The translations under genes and the position numbers were made by a program. A DNA stretch of 64,000 bases from Teretinema sp942493045 (GTDB lineage Bacteria; Spirochaetota; Spirochaetia; Treponematales; Treponemataceae), in assembly GCA_942493045.1 (NCBI GenBank), contig OW818665.1, forward strand, positions 3,183,283 to 3,247,282. Direction: 5' to 3'. This document shows, in pieces, positions 17,290 to 26,036 of the stretch (position 1 is the first letter of the stretch; the number at the start of each line of letters is the position of its first letter). The notes below the pieces were generated by a model. It was not told the origin of the DNA. It worked only from the letters and a program-made list of their open reading frames with translations, and did no database searches.

Positions 17290-17874
17290 ATGGGCATGAA
17301 ACGATTGTTGGACAGAATTACCTCGTTCCTGTTTTATGTTAAGTCCGCGGAAGGCAATTTGCCCCTGCTGGACAAAATAGCCGTTTTTACCCTCTATTCA
17401 ATTACCGGTGCCCTCTTTTTTACCAGTGTGTATAATTTGCCCTTTGTGCTTGAAAAGGATCTGGTTCTTTCCAGTCTTTTTTTAATCGGCTACATTGCCC
17501 TGTCGGTGATCGGACTGTCGGTATTCTGGAGCAGCCGCACACTGTCCGCGGCCCGCATACCCTTCGGCGCGATTGTCCTGCTGTTGATGGTTCAGCAGTT
17601 TTATGAGGCCGGAGGGATATACGGCCTTGGTCTTTTGTATTTGCTCTTGGGTTTTCAGGTGCTTTTTTTGCTTTTTGGGCTGCGTTCCAGTATCTTTTTT
17701 ATGCTGACCTATTTTGTCGGCGTAACCGTCAGTCTGCTTGGCGGGCAATTTAACCGGACCACCTCCATCTATAATAATCCGGAAATCGTGGGGCGAATGA
17801 TTTTTATCGTGGCTTTCGGCACGGTTTTGTCGATTTTGGTCAGTCTTTGCCTGCAGCAGGTGCTGCGTTTTTAG
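17290..17874 (+). CDS. Membrane sensor part of a split GGDEF/EAL protein
   Basis: These 194 residues consist almost entirely of membrane helices (about six) after a short basic N-terminus. The frame ends at a single TAG (17872-17874) just after LCLQQVLRF. The same frame continues at once with INLAYYDPVTGLPNR, the classic linker and start of a GGDEF domain. By architecture this is the sensor half of one membrane GGDEF/EAL protein, like the intact gene at 36445. The TAG may be a point mutation (for example CAG to TAG) or a readthrough site. Confidence 0.75.
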   Translation: MGMKRLLDRITSFLFYVKSAEGNLPLLDKIAVFTLYSITGALFFTSVYNLPFVLEKDLVLSSLFLIGYIALSVIGLSVFWSSRTLSAARIPFGAIVLLLMVQQFYEAGGIYGLGLLYLLLGFQVLFLLFGLRSSIFFMLTYFVGVTVSLLGGQFNRTTSIYNNPEIVGRMIFIVAFGTVLSILVSLCLQQVLRF

Positions 17875-17907
17875 ATTAATCTGGCTTATTACGATCCGGT
17901 AACCGGT

Positions 17908-19221
17908 TTGCCGAACCGTCAGAAAATGGAAGATATTATCCGGCAGTACATCATGTATGACACCGGCCGGGTGCGCCCTTTCGCCCTGCTGGGCATTAAG
18001 GTGCTCAACTATAACCGCATCAACGCGATGATGGGTACCGATCAGGGAGACGCCCTGCTGAAACAGATCGGCAGCCGTCTGGCGAAGAACCTCCCCGGAG
18101 TTTTTTTAAACGGAAGGTGGAGCGGCTCTCTATTCGTCTCGGTGATCAACGGACGTTCCTACCGGGAAATATTGGCCTACGCGCACACCCTGCTGGAAAC
18201 CCTGGGTAATACCTATCAACTGGAAAACAGGACCGTCAGCATGCTGTTTACGGTGGCGGTATCCCGTTACCCGGATGACGCCCTCACCGCCAAGCAGCTG
18301 TTCGGTAATGTAATATCGCTGTTGGACCGCAACCGCAACCTGCCGGGTGACATTCTGTTTTTTAATGAGGAAAACCTGAAAAAACAGCAATATCATTTTG
18401 GCTTGATTGAGGCGATGAGCAAGCTGGATCTTGATCGCGACCTGCATCTGGGGTATCAACCGAAAGTCAATATGGATGATTTTTCCTGCAGCGGGGCGGA
18501 AGTGTTGCTGCGCTGGACGGACGCCAACCGCGGTCCCATTCCCCCAATGGTTTTTATTCCGTTGGCCGAACAGACCGGTTTTATTAAGAAAATAACCCGA
18601 TGGGTAATACGGCGGGCCATGACTGATATCTGCTCGGAAAGCGCCAATGCTGTCCTGAAAAAAGCCGGAGCGGTACAGGCTATAAATCTGTCGGTTATGG
18701 ATCTCAAGGATCGGGAATTACTGCCCTTCCTGCGGTTTGAACTGGACAGCCGTCAATGCTGCGCCGGATTAATTGAATTTGAAATAACCGAAGGGGTGAT
18801 GATTGATGATGACCCGCAAATTCATAAGAATCTTGACGGCATTTTATCCCTGGGCTTCCGTCTGGCCATCGATGATTTTGGAACCGGCTATTCCAGTCTG
18901 AGTTACCTGCATAAGATTAAAATGAATACCCTGAAAATTGATCAAAGCTTTGTCAGGGAGCTGGGCGCGGCGGCTCTGGTGGATAATCGACCGGTGGTTG
19001 ACGCCATCATATCGATGGGACTGTCCCTCGGCCTGGAGATCGTCGCTGAGGGTGTAGAGAATAAAAATCAGGCTGAATATCTTTTGGAACACGGTTGCAG
19101 GAAAGCGCAGGGCTGGCTGTACAGCCGGGACCTGCCGTTCCGTGAGTACTTGGAGTATCTGGAGACGCACGCCCGTCCGGCTCCGGAAGAAAACGGGACC
19201 GGACCGTGTTCAGCTGAATAA
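17908..19221 (+). pseudogene. Degenerate GGDEF + EAL part, cut off from its start by an in-frame TAG
   Basis: This frame continues the preceding gene after its amber codon. The GGDEF domain is degenerate: the RxGGDEF site reads RWSGSLFVSVI, so no cyclase activity is expected. The EAL domain looks complete: GAEVLLRW (EVL variant), INLSVMDL, FEITEGVM, AIDDFGTGYSSLSYL, LKIDQSF and VAEGVE carry the metal and catalytic residues, so c-di-GMP hydrolysis is possible. The only nearby starts are TTG at 17908 and ATG at 17926, both inside the GGDEF domain and without a ribosome site. Only with amber readthrough would the 643-codon product be made. Its end overlaps the convergent gene by 12 bp. Confidence 0.7.
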
Positions 19222-20694
19222 GATATTCTGGTCCCGGCGCAGGGCCTCGAAGTCGCTTTCCGGAAAGTCGAACAGCGGCTTGAACAGCCGGTTGGTGAGT
19301 ACCAGCAGCTGACGGCATTTATAGGCCGAGTGATGCGCTTCCCCGCGCAATTCTGAATCCTCCCAGCTCCCCTGATCCGAAATTCGCAGTTCCACCGGCA
19401 AGGTCTGTTGGCGGCTAAAAGTGTTCAGCCAGGCGGCCTTTCCCGTGATCAATACCTTACCGGTAGCAGCGTCGTGATGCACCGGCACGGAAAAATTAAT
19501 TTTACACTGGAACTTGCGGTGCGCGCCGGCGCTGTGCGGATTAAGGCCGGCGTTGGTGTTCAGCGCCTGAAAAAAGGCAGCGGCGTTGGCCCGGACTTCC
19601 GTCTCGTCCGGCAGACCACCGGAGCCTTCGTTGAGGGCGAGGTTGGTCATCAGCAGCCGCACCGCTCCGGTCATTTCTTCCGGACTGTCAAACAGGGTTT
19701 GGGTGATTGAGGTGCTGGCGGTGTTTTCCTGGAGAATGACGCCGCGTTTTTGCAGGGCGTGGAAAAGCGTCAGTGAATCATCTTTCTTTTTGAGCAGGAA
19801 GGTCAGGGCCAGAATGTCCCGGATGGTATAAGCCTCCTCCGAGGCATCCTTGCCCAGCTTAGTGAACATGCTCTCCGGGCTTTTCAGCCGGGCCTTGATT
19901 TCCGCCAGTTCGACCTGTACCCCGTCTCCGGAGTTGAACAGCAGTCCGCCGTCCGGCGAGGTTGAAACAGATGCATACAGTTTGCGGAAAAAAGCGGCAA
20001 CTTTGACAAAGGCCCGGCGGGCGCTCTCGTCGGCCGGTTCAATACCGGGAGTATTCCAGGGAAAATTAAACAGGCCGGTCAGGGGAATGCCCTGGGAGTT
20101 CAGGAAAAAGCCCAGGGAAGCGTAGTCATAAATGTCCTGGCTGTCCTCTTCAATGGCCTTGATCAAATGACAGACCTTGAGGATGGCGCAGGCGGCCATC
20201 CGCCATGGAGCGCGCACCGGTTCTTTCATGTCAGGGTGTCCCTCAAAAAGGCGCGGATAGCCGGCTGAGGAAACCAGCAGGAAAAGATGGCAGGGATCGG
20301 CGGCTATCAGTGTTGAAAAGTCTTTGGCAGAGAAGATTTCCGAGATTGCCGAAAGCGAGTTCAGTGAGGCCTGATAGCGGCCCAGCAACGGAGAGTTCAG
20401 GGCGGCCAGCCGTTTCAGCTGGGCGGTAAGTGAAGGGAATAACCACCGGGTAATATAGGTGAGCGCCTGGTTCACATACACCGCGGCCCGCTCTTTTTCT
20501 CCTTCAACCAGACCTTTGCCGGTGATGTCAAAGCCGCGGTTCCCCAGCATCCGCTCCGCGGCGGCTAGCGCTTCCTCGTAATTCGCGCAATTGCGCAGCA
20601 GGTAAGGGGTGAGTTCGGTGCGGTCCAGGATCGAGCCGAATATCTCATGGTACAGTTCCTGGTTCCGGAGGTCCGCGGTGGTGGTACTCTTCAT
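19210..20694 (-). CDS. Conserved-looking cytosolic protein of unknown function
   Basis: I do not recognise this family. The 494 residues have no signal peptide or clear membrane helix. The N-terminal 150 residues look helical. A middle part has DSQDIYDYASLGFFLNSQG and EEAYTIRDILALTFLLKKK, and the C-terminal part has a beta-rich KFQCKINFSVPVHH stretch. The TIRDILALTFLL segment faintly recalls nucleotidyltransferase-type regulatory proteins, but I see no catalytic motif. The ATG at 20694 has no ribosome site; an alternative ATG lies at 20712. It diverges from an esterase gene. Confidence 0.65.
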   Translation of the reverse strand: MKSTTTADLRNQELYHEIFGSILDRTELTPYLLRNCANYEEALAAAERMLGNRGFDITGKGLVEGEKERAAVYVNQALTYITRWLFPSLTAQLKRLAALNSPLLGRYQASLNSLSAISEIFSAKDFSTLIAADPCHLFLLVSSAGYPRLFEGHPDMKEPVRAPWRMAACAILKVCHLIKAIEEDSQDIYDYASLGFFLNSQGIPLTGLFNFPWNTPGIEPADESARRAFVKVAAFFRKLYASVSTSPDGGLLFNSGDGVQVELAEIKARLKSPESMFTKLGKDASEEAYTIRDILALTFLLKKKDDSLTLFHALQKRGVILQENTASTSITQTLFDSPEEMTGAVRLLMTNLALNEGSGGLPDETEVRANAAAFFQALNTNAGLNPHSAGAHRKFQCKINFSVPVHHDAATGKVLITGKAAWLNTFSRQQTLPVELRISDQGSWEDSELRGEAHHSAYKCRQLLVLTNRLFKPLFDFPESDFEALRRDQNILFS

Positions 20695-20703
20695 AACAGT
20701 AAT

Positions 20704-20731
20704 TGTATACATTATCCCGCCCGGTCCACAA
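20704..20731 (-). promoter_or_regulatory. Predicted near-leaderless promoter of the unknown 494-residue gene
   Basis: On the minus strand: -35 TTGTGG (20726-20731), 16 bp spacer, -10 TATACA (20704-20709), then 9 bp to the ATG at 20694. A leader of only about two bases is expected. Confidence 0.45.
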
Positions 20732-20804
20732 GCTTTTTCGCTTCCGCTTTATGAGTTTTAGACATATAATTGCGTTGTCGGAATATCAGTTCAAGGAGTT
20801 GCGC

Positions 20805-21932
20805 ATGTCTCAGATTATCAGGCGCGGAGCGGGCCGGAAGGGTACCCTTTGGTACGACAGTCTTGACGGTGTCGAGTTCTTTGTGTGGCGTCCATCTGGC
20901 TATGAAGATTTTCTCGCTCCGCTGCCCTGTGTTTATGCCCTGGACGGTCAAATGCTGCTGGAGCATCCTCTTGAATTTTCTTCCCTCGGCCCGAAGCAGT
21001 TTTGGAATCTTGATAGCACCATTGAGCGCCTGATTGGAGACGGTTCTCTCGCGCCAGTGATGTTCGCCGGTACTTTTAACGCCGCCAGCGCTCGGCACGA
21101 ACAGTATATTCCCTATGTGTACGAGAGGGCCCGCGCTTTCGCGGATTTCTTCAGGAATGATTTTATTCCCTGTATCGAAGCGCAGTATGGGGCGGGTCTT
21201 GGCAGCGGGGAGCGCGCTTTTCTGGGCTCGTCGCTGGGTGGTTTGATGGCCTTGCATATGTTAAAGGCCTATCCTGATGGTTTTCGAACCATTGGCGCCC
21301 TTTCGGTGCATGATCCTTGGCTGGAAGGTAACGCCGGGGCTCTGAAGCCGCAGGGGACCAAACTGTATCTGGACGCCGGCACTCTGGAGTACCAGGACGG
21401 CCGCAAGTACCTGGAGGTCGCGGAGGGGTTGTTCCCGGCCGATCTGGCCGGGCGGCTGGGAAAAGTATACAGCTACACAGCCACGGCCCGGCGGATGCTG
21501 CGGGCGCTTTTAGCTAACGGTTATGAATATGGCTATGACCTGTTTTACCGTGAGGAGCAGGACGGCCGGCACTGCGAGCCCTTCTGGGAACGCCGGGTTG
21601 CCAATTTTTTGTTGCTGTTTCAGGGGAAACCGGCCGGCTTGCTGGTGGAGTTGGAACTGTCCCTGGCCGCGGTACGGGATAAGGACCTGTCTGTTCATTT
21701 CTATGTTCAGGCCGTAGGCTTGTTCGAGAACGGTCTGCGCTATAGTTTGCTGACCCTGGCGCGCTATGCTCTGGAAGGAGAGGGCAGCGTCAACGATGAA
21801 GGGGAGTTTTTCCCGATTGCGGATGGAAACTGGAAAATTGCGGCGGAGTATCAGGGCCTGCGCCGGGAGATCGCCCTCAGTCAGTCCGATTTGAATGGTT
21901 TGCTCGAGGGGCTTCCGGCTCTGACAACTTGA
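20805..21932 (+). CDS. Esterase-D-type alpha/beta hydrolase
   Basis: The 375-residue protein shows a PF00756-like esterase fold. The nucleophile elbow is FLGSSLGGLMALHML (GxSxG, Ser about 143). A likely catalytic Asp is in KLYLDAGTLEYQDG, and the His lies in GRHCEPFWERRV. About 110 extra C-terminal residues after the hydrolase are not recognised. No signal peptide is seen. Relatives include S-formylglutathione hydrolases, siderophore esterases and antigen-85-like acyltransferases; the substrate is unknown. The ATG at 20805 has AAGGAG, with TATAAT at 20765-20770 upstream. Its end overlaps the convergent J-domain gene by 56 bp. Confidence 0.8.
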   Translation: MSQIIRRGAGRKGTLWYDSLDGVEFFVWRPSGYEDFLAPLPCVYALDGQMLLEHPLEFSSLGPKQFWNLDSTIERLIGDGSLAPVMFAGTFNAASARHEQYIPYVYERARAFADFFRNDFIPCIEAQYGAGLGSGERAFLGSSLGGLMALHMLKAYPDGFRTIGALSVHDPWLEGNAGALKPQGTKLYLDAGTLEYQDGRKYLEVAEGLFPADLAGRLGKVYSYTATARRMLRALLANGYEYGYDLFYREEQDGRHCEPFWERRVANFLLLFQGKPAGLLVELELSLAAVRDKDLSVHFYVQAVGLFENGLRYSLLTLARYALEGEGSVNDEGEFFPIADGNWKIAAEYQGLRREIALSQSDLNGLLEGLPALTT

Positions 21933-22665
21933 GCAGCCTGTCGCGGGCGGCCTTGAGCTGCCTGAATGAGGCGGCGTCCCCACCGGTATCCGGATGAGTT
22001 GCTTTACTGAGTGAGCGAAACCGGGCGCGAATGGCGGATGGCGGCGGCAATTTGGTCGTGCCGTTTTCCGGCAGGCAATTCAGCAGGGCGCAGTCCAGCA
22101 ATACAGTGGCCGGCGGCAGGCCGAGACGCGGATAGGCCCGGCGCAGGGCCTGTATACAACTGTCGATTTCGGCTATCCATTCTGGGTCTTGCATTTTGCC
22201 TAGCGTTACGGCCCTTTTGATGGTTGTCGGCGCGCAAAGGTCGGCGGTAAGCGGCTGCCGGGCTTGGCGCGTTTTTTCGGCGGCGGCCAGGTAGGCCAGG
22301 GTTGCCCGTACTTCTGGCGGCCAGTGCGTGACCGCCGCGGCGATCTTGGCGGCACGCTCCTGCCGGCGCTTTTTTTTCCGATCGATTAAGTTCCATTTTA
22401 TCTCTAGAAAATCTCTGAAAAAACGGTCGCGCGGCAGCCGGTAGGTTCGGTAGAAATTATCCAGGTATTCAATTTTCAGGCGCGGGGTGTTTAGCAGTCG
22501 CCAGGCGATGCTGTTTAGGCGTACCAGTTGCAGGGCTGGGGTGGTTTCCAGACGCCTGGCCAGGGCGATAAAGGCTGGATCGCGCTGGAACGAACCGCTC
22601 TGCCGGGAGAGCAGCGCGGTGAGTGTCTGTTTTCCCGGTTGTGAGGTTCTCCCCCGAAAGGGCAT
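21877..22665 (-). CDS. Protein with a C-terminal J domain
   Basis: The J domain sits at the end of this 262-residue protein: AIRARFRSLSKATHPDTGGDAASFRQLKAARDRLL contains the HPD tripeptide needed to stimulate DnaK. The first ~190 residues are basic and helical (RKKKRRQERAAKIAAA) and resemble no DnaJ client domain that I know. A C-terminal J domain differs from classical DnaJ. It starts 2 bp after the rhodanese gene and is probably co-transcribed with it. Confidence 0.82.
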   Translation of the reverse strand: MPFRGRTSQPGKQTLTALLSRQSGSFQRDPAFIALARRLETTPALQLVRLNSIAWRLLNTPRLKIEYLDNFYRTYRLPRDRFFRDFLEIKWNLIDRKKKRRQERAAKIAAAVTHWPPEVRATLAYLAAAEKTRQARQPLTADLCAPTTIKRAVTLGKMQDPEWIAEIDSCIQALRRAYPRLGLPPATVLLDCALLNCLPENGTTKLPPPSAIRARFRSLSKATHPDTGGDAASFRQLKAARDRLLKLSEPEAPRANHSNRTD

Positions 22666-22667
22666 CG

Positions 22668-23126
22668 TTACTCCGGGCAGTCGCAGGAGCCGAGTTCGGG
22701 TGTGAAATTATCCCCGCGTTGGGCGGCATAGGACGCGTAGCCCGGTGTGAATTCGCAGATCCTGATAAACCCCTTTTGTTTCAACGCCTCGAACGCCTGG
22801 CCGCTCCGTTTGCCGCTGTAGCAGATCAGAATGATCGGCTTGTCGCGGCGGTATGGCTCCACCCAGGTTTTGAAGAGTTCGCCGTCATCCTTCCAGGCGA
22901 TATTCAGAAAATTGGGCAGATGGCCCTTCTCAAAGTCGGCGCGGTCGCGTAGATCAATGAGCAGCGGGGCTCCGCTGCTGGTGGCGATAAACTCGACCAG
23001 TTCGGCGGCGCTTTCTATCTGGCGGTAATCTGTCTGACCCTGCACGGACCGGGTATAAAAAAGAACCGCAGTGGTCAACAAGGCTGCGGCTATCACAATC
23101 AAAATTATGGGTGTTAGGTGTTTCAT
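22668..23126 (-). CDS. Membrane-anchored rhodanese-domain protein
   Basis: The 152-residue protein has one N-terminal membrane helix (5-27), placing a rhodanese domain outside the inner membrane. The domain has LLIDLRDRADFEKGHLPNFLNI and the active-site loop ICYSGKRSGQAF with the persulfide-forming Cys. Such domains carry sulfane sulfur or act in redox homeostasis. A second CDC near the C-terminus (GSCDCPE) might also bind thiols or metal. The sulfur amino-acid genes start divergently 121 bp away, which fits a sulfur-linked role. Confidence 0.85.
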   Translation of the reverse strand: MKHLTPIILIVIAAALLTTAVLFYTRSVQGQTDYRQIESAAELVEFIATSSGAPLLIDLRDRADFEKGHLPNFLNIAWKDDGELFKTWVEPYRRDKPIILICYSGKRSGQAFEALKQKGFIRICEFTPGYASYAAQRGDNFTPELGSCDCPE

Positions 23127-23134
23127 ATACGCTT

Positions 23135-23164
23135 ACTATAGGAATAGTGGACGGCTCCTGTCAA
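23135..23164 (-). promoter_or_regulatory. Predicted near-leaderless rhodanese promoter
   Basis: On the minus strand: consensus -35 TTGACA (23159-23164), 18 bp spacer, -10 TATAGT (23135-23140), then 8 bp to the ATG at 23126. No Shine-Dalgarno sequence is present. Confidence 0.55.
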
Positions 23165-23173
23165 TCATTTACC

Positions 23174-23213
23174 TTGACAAATGCGTAAACAATATCATAG
23201 TATTTTGATAGGA
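23174..23213 (+). promoter_or_regulatory. Predicted promoter and possible Rrf2 site of the sulfur operon
   Basis: Consensus -35 TTGACA (23174-23179), 18 bp spacer, -10 TAGTAT (23198-23203). Just downstream is TGATAGGA (ending 23213), the same octamer found at the matching place after the cysK promoter (ending 26565). A shared regulator, perhaps one of the two Rrf2 proteins, could recognise it; this is inference from two copies only. Confidence 0.4.
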
Positions 23214-23247
23214 AAACAAGATTTAGTTCTGCTCCAGGGAGGTTGAT

Positions 23248-24387
23248 TTGAAATTCGCGACCCAATTGATACATACCGGACATGAGATCGATCCGGCCAC
23301 CGGCGCCGTAGGGGTTCCGGTCTACCAGGTTTCGACCTTCGATCAGGGTGATTTATCTACCCCCCAGGAATACGATTATGCCCGCTCCGGCAATCCGACC
23401 CGCAAGGTTCTGGAAGAGACCATCGCGGCTCTGGAAGGCGGCGCGAAAGGGTATGCCTTCGGCAGCGGCATCGCCGCGGTTTCCTCCGTGCTGGGCATTT
23501 TCGCCGCCGGCGATCATCTGATTGCCGCCGAAGATATCTACGGTGGTACCTGGCGGATGCTGAATACCTATTTTAAGCGCTGGGGTCTGGAAGTAACCGT
23601 TGTTGACTCCTCAAACACCGAGAACATCCGCGCCGCCATCCGCCCGAATACCAAAGCCCTGTTTTTGGAAAGCCCGTCCAACCCTCTGCTCAAGATTACC
23701 GACCTGAAAGCCTGCTTTGCTTTAGCCCGTGAAGCCGGACTGATTTCCATTATCGACAATACCTTTTTAACGCCTTACCTGCAGCGGCCGATAGCCCTCG
23801 GAGCCGATATCGTGATTCATTCGGCCACCAAGTTTCTGGGCGGCCACAGTGACGTGCTTTCCGGCCTGGTGGTCACCCGTACCGAAGAACTCGGCAAACG
23901 GGTCTATGCCATGCAGAACGGTTTCGGCGCGGTTCCCGGTCCCTGGGACGTGTTTTTGGTACTGCGCGGTATCAAGACCTTGAAGGTGCGCATTGACGCC
24001 CAGCAACGCTCGGCTCAGCGGTTGGCGGCCTGGCTTACCGCGCATCCGGCGGTAACCGGCGTCTTTTATCCGGGACTGGAGAGCCATCCCGGTTATAAGA
24101 TTAATCGGGAGCAAAGCGATGGCCCCGGGGCGGTGCTTTCGTTCCGTACCCGCACTGTCGAAGAGGCTAAGCTGTTTTTAGGAAGGGTAAAGTTAGCGGC
24201 CGCGGCGGTCAGCCTCGGCGGGGTGGAAACCATTGCCTCCTATCCGGTTAAAATGAGCCATGCTTCCATGGCCCCCTCCGAGCGGGAGCGCCTGGGAATT
24301 ACCGATACCCTGGTGCGGATTTCTGTCGGGCTTGAGGATGTAGACGACTTAATAGAGGATTTCGAACAGGCTTTGGCCGGCAACTAA
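23248..24387 (+). CDS. Cystathionine gamma-synthase/lyase-type PLP enzyme (first)
   Basis: This 379-residue Cys/Met-metabolism PLP enzyme begins at TTG with a GGGAGG site. Signature parts are YDYARSGNPTRKVLEE, ALEGGAKGYAFGSGIAA, and the PLP lysine K195 in HSATKFLGGHSDV. The substrate-end block is SLGGVETIASYPVKMSHASM. The family interconverts homocysteine, cystathionine and cysteine, and sequence alone does not separate synthase from beta- or gamma-lyase. It is followed by a second such gene and two Rrf2 regulators. Confidence 0.85.
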   Translation: MKFATQLIHTGHEIDPATGAVGVPVYQVSTFDQGDLSTPQEYDYARSGNPTRKVLEETIAALEGGAKGYAFGSGIAAVSSVLGIFAAGDHLIAAEDIYGGTWRMLNTYFKRWGLEVTVVDSSNTENIRAAIRPNTKALFLESPSNPLLKITDLKACFALAREAGLISIIDNTFLTPYLQRPIALGADIVIHSATKFLGGHSDVLSGLVVTRTEELGKRVYAMQNGFGAVPGPWDVFLVLRGIKTLKVRIDAQQRSAQRLAAWLTAHPAVTGVFYPGLESHPGYKINREQSDGPGAVLSFRTRTVEEAKLFLGRVKLAAAAVSLGGVETIASYPVKMSHASMAPSERERLGITDTLVRISVGLEDVDDLIEDFEQALAGN

Positions 24388-24420
24388 GGGCCGCGCGGTA
24401 TAGCCTGACAGGAGTAATAT

Positions 24421-25605
24421 ATGAGTGATGAAAAAAACTGCCGCATTGAAACACGCCTGGTGCATGGGGCCACGCCCTTTGATCCGGCCACTGGGGCGGT
24501 CAGTACGCCGATTTATCAAAGTTCAACTTTCCGGCATCCGGCCCTGTATGAGTCGACCGGATTCGACTATTCGCGCTCCCAGAACCCCACCCGGCTGGAG
24601 CTGGAAAAAACCATGGCCCTGCTGGAAGGCGGAGAATACGGTCTGGCCTTTTCCAGCGGCATGGGGGCGGTCTCTACGCTGATCAAGCTTTTTGCCCCCG
24701 GCGACCACATCATCGTTTCACAGGATTTGTACGGCGGGACGTATCGTCTATTTAATGAATTTTACGCTAAGTTCGGCTATCAGTTTTCGTACATCGATAC
24801 CAGCGACATAGCGGCTGTCCGCGCCGCCCTTCAACCGAATACCCGGGCCCTGTTCGTGGAAACACCTTCCAATCCGATGATGAAGGTCTCGGACATCCGC
24901 GCCCTCTCTGACCTGATTCACGGTTGGCCAAAAGCTGGCGGGGGTACCAACGGCTCCGACGGCGGCGTTCTGATCGTTGATAATACCTTTCTCTCTCCCT
25001 ATTTTCAGAACCCGCTGGCCCTCGGCGCCGACTTTGCGCTGCACAGCGGCACGAAATATCTGAGCGGGCACAACGATACGCTCTGCGGTTTTTTGATTCA
25101 TTCCCGCGCCTCCGACGCCGAAACACTGCGCACTATCCAGATGAGCGAGGGCGCCTCGCTTTCGCCGTTTGATGCCTGGCTGGTACTGCGCGGCCTGAAA
25201 ACGCTGGCCCTGAGGATGGAACGCAGCAGCCAAAACGCCTTGGCGGTCGCCGAATGGCTGCGCGCGCATCCGAAGGTAGAAAAAGTTTTTTACGTCGGCT
25301 TTGACTCGCATCCGCAATATGCCCTGAGCCGCAGCCAATCCCGCGGCTCAGGCGGCATGATTTCCTTCTATTTAAAATCGGCTGCGGACGTGCCGCTGTT
25401 GCTCCGTTCGGTTAAAACCATTTTATTCGCGGAGAGCCTGGGCGGAGTGGAAAGCCTGATTACCTATCCGGCCGAACAGACGCATAAGTCTATCCCGGAA
25501 GCGCTGCGGCAGGCCGCCGGCGTTAATGACCGGCTGATGCGTCTGTCCGTGGGTATCGAGCATATCGACGATCTGCTTGAAGATCTCGAGCAGGCCTTAG
25601 CCTGA
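24421..25605 (+). CDS. Cystathionine synthase/lyase-type PLP enzyme (second)
   Basis: The 394-residue paralogue of the preceding gene carries FDYSRSQNPTRLELEKTMALLEGG, the PLP lysine K212 in HSGTKYLSGHNDT, and SLGGVESLITYPAEQTHKSI. An insertion with GWPKAGGGTNGSDGG near residue 180 is absent from the first copy. A typical pathway would pair a gamma-synthase with a beta-lyase to make homocysteine, and these two may fill those roles; which is which is not clear. The AGGAGTAAT site precedes the ATG. The stop overlaps the first Rrf2 start by one base. Confidence 0.85.
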   Translation: MSDEKNCRIETRLVHGATPFDPATGAVSTPIYQSSTFRHPALYESTGFDYSRSQNPTRLELEKTMALLEGGEYGLAFSSGMGAVSTLIKLFAPGDHIIVSQDLYGGTYRLFNEFYAKFGYQFSYIDTSDIAAVRAALQPNTRALFVETPSNPMMKVSDIRALSDLIHGWPKAGGGTNGSDGGVLIVDNTFLSPYFQNPLALGADFALHSGTKYLSGHNDTLCGFLIHSRASDAETLRTIQMSEGASLSPFDAWLVLRGLKTLALRMERSSQNALAVAEWLRAHPKVEKVFYVGFDSHPQYALSRSQSRGSGGMISFYLKSAADVPLLLRSVKTILFAESLGGVESLITYPAEQTHKSIPEALRQAAGVNDRLMRLSVGIEHIDDLLEDLEQALA

Positions 25606-26036
25606 TGAGAATTTCAACGCGGGGGCGCTATTCCCTGGAGGCTCTCTTGTTTTTGGCTCTCTCCGCAGAGGCGGAGTTTATCAGCATCCGCACAATTTCC
25701 GAAAATACCGGAGTAACCGAGGGTTATCTCGAACAGTTGTTTATCCCCTTAAAAAAAGCCGGCCTCTTGCGCGGAGTACGGGGCGCGCAGGGCGGGTATG
25801 TGTGCGGGAAACCGATAGTTCAAATTCGTGTCGGCGATATTTTACGCGCTGTGGAGGGTTCGCTCGCGCCGGTGGCCTGCCTGGAAGAGGGGGACTGCCC
25901 GGCGGAAGCGGCCTGTATTACCCGGCACACCTGGGGAAAATTATATGAGGAAATCAACGACTGCATGGACTCTTTGACCTTGGCGGATTTGGCGGCGGCC
26001 TATCACCGGATGGATGAACAGGAGTATCTGCTATGA
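25605..26036 (+). CDS. Rrf2-family regulator with an IscR-like cysteine triad
   Basis: The 143-residue winged-helix protein starts with the Rrf2 signature MRISTRGRYSLEALLFLAL. It has the recognition helix around TGVTEGYLEQLF and GGY in the wing. Cysteines sit at 92, 98 and 104 with a His at 108, nearly identical in number and spacing to the [2Fe-2S] ligands of IscR (C92, C98, C104, H107). A cluster-sensing regulator is therefore likely. It is translationally coupled to the sulfur enzymes before it and to a second Rrf2 gene after it. Confidence 0.88.
   Translation: MRISTRGRYSLEALLFLALSAEAEFISIRTISENTGVTEGYLEQLFIPLKKAGLLRGVRGAQGGYVCGKPIVQIRVGDILRAVEGSLAPVACLEEGDCPAEAACITRHTWGKLYEEINDCMDSLTLADLAAAYHRMDEQEYLL

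Noticed and set aside
17290..19221. Genome-wide TAG recoding as the cause of the split GGDEF/EAL gene
   Set aside because: TAG ends other genes normally here, for example at 10691-10693, 27488-27490 and 59713-59715.
23127..23247. SAM or other riboswitch before the sulfur genes
   Set aside because: The leader is short, shows no conserved multi-stem junction, and has no terminator helix before the start codon.
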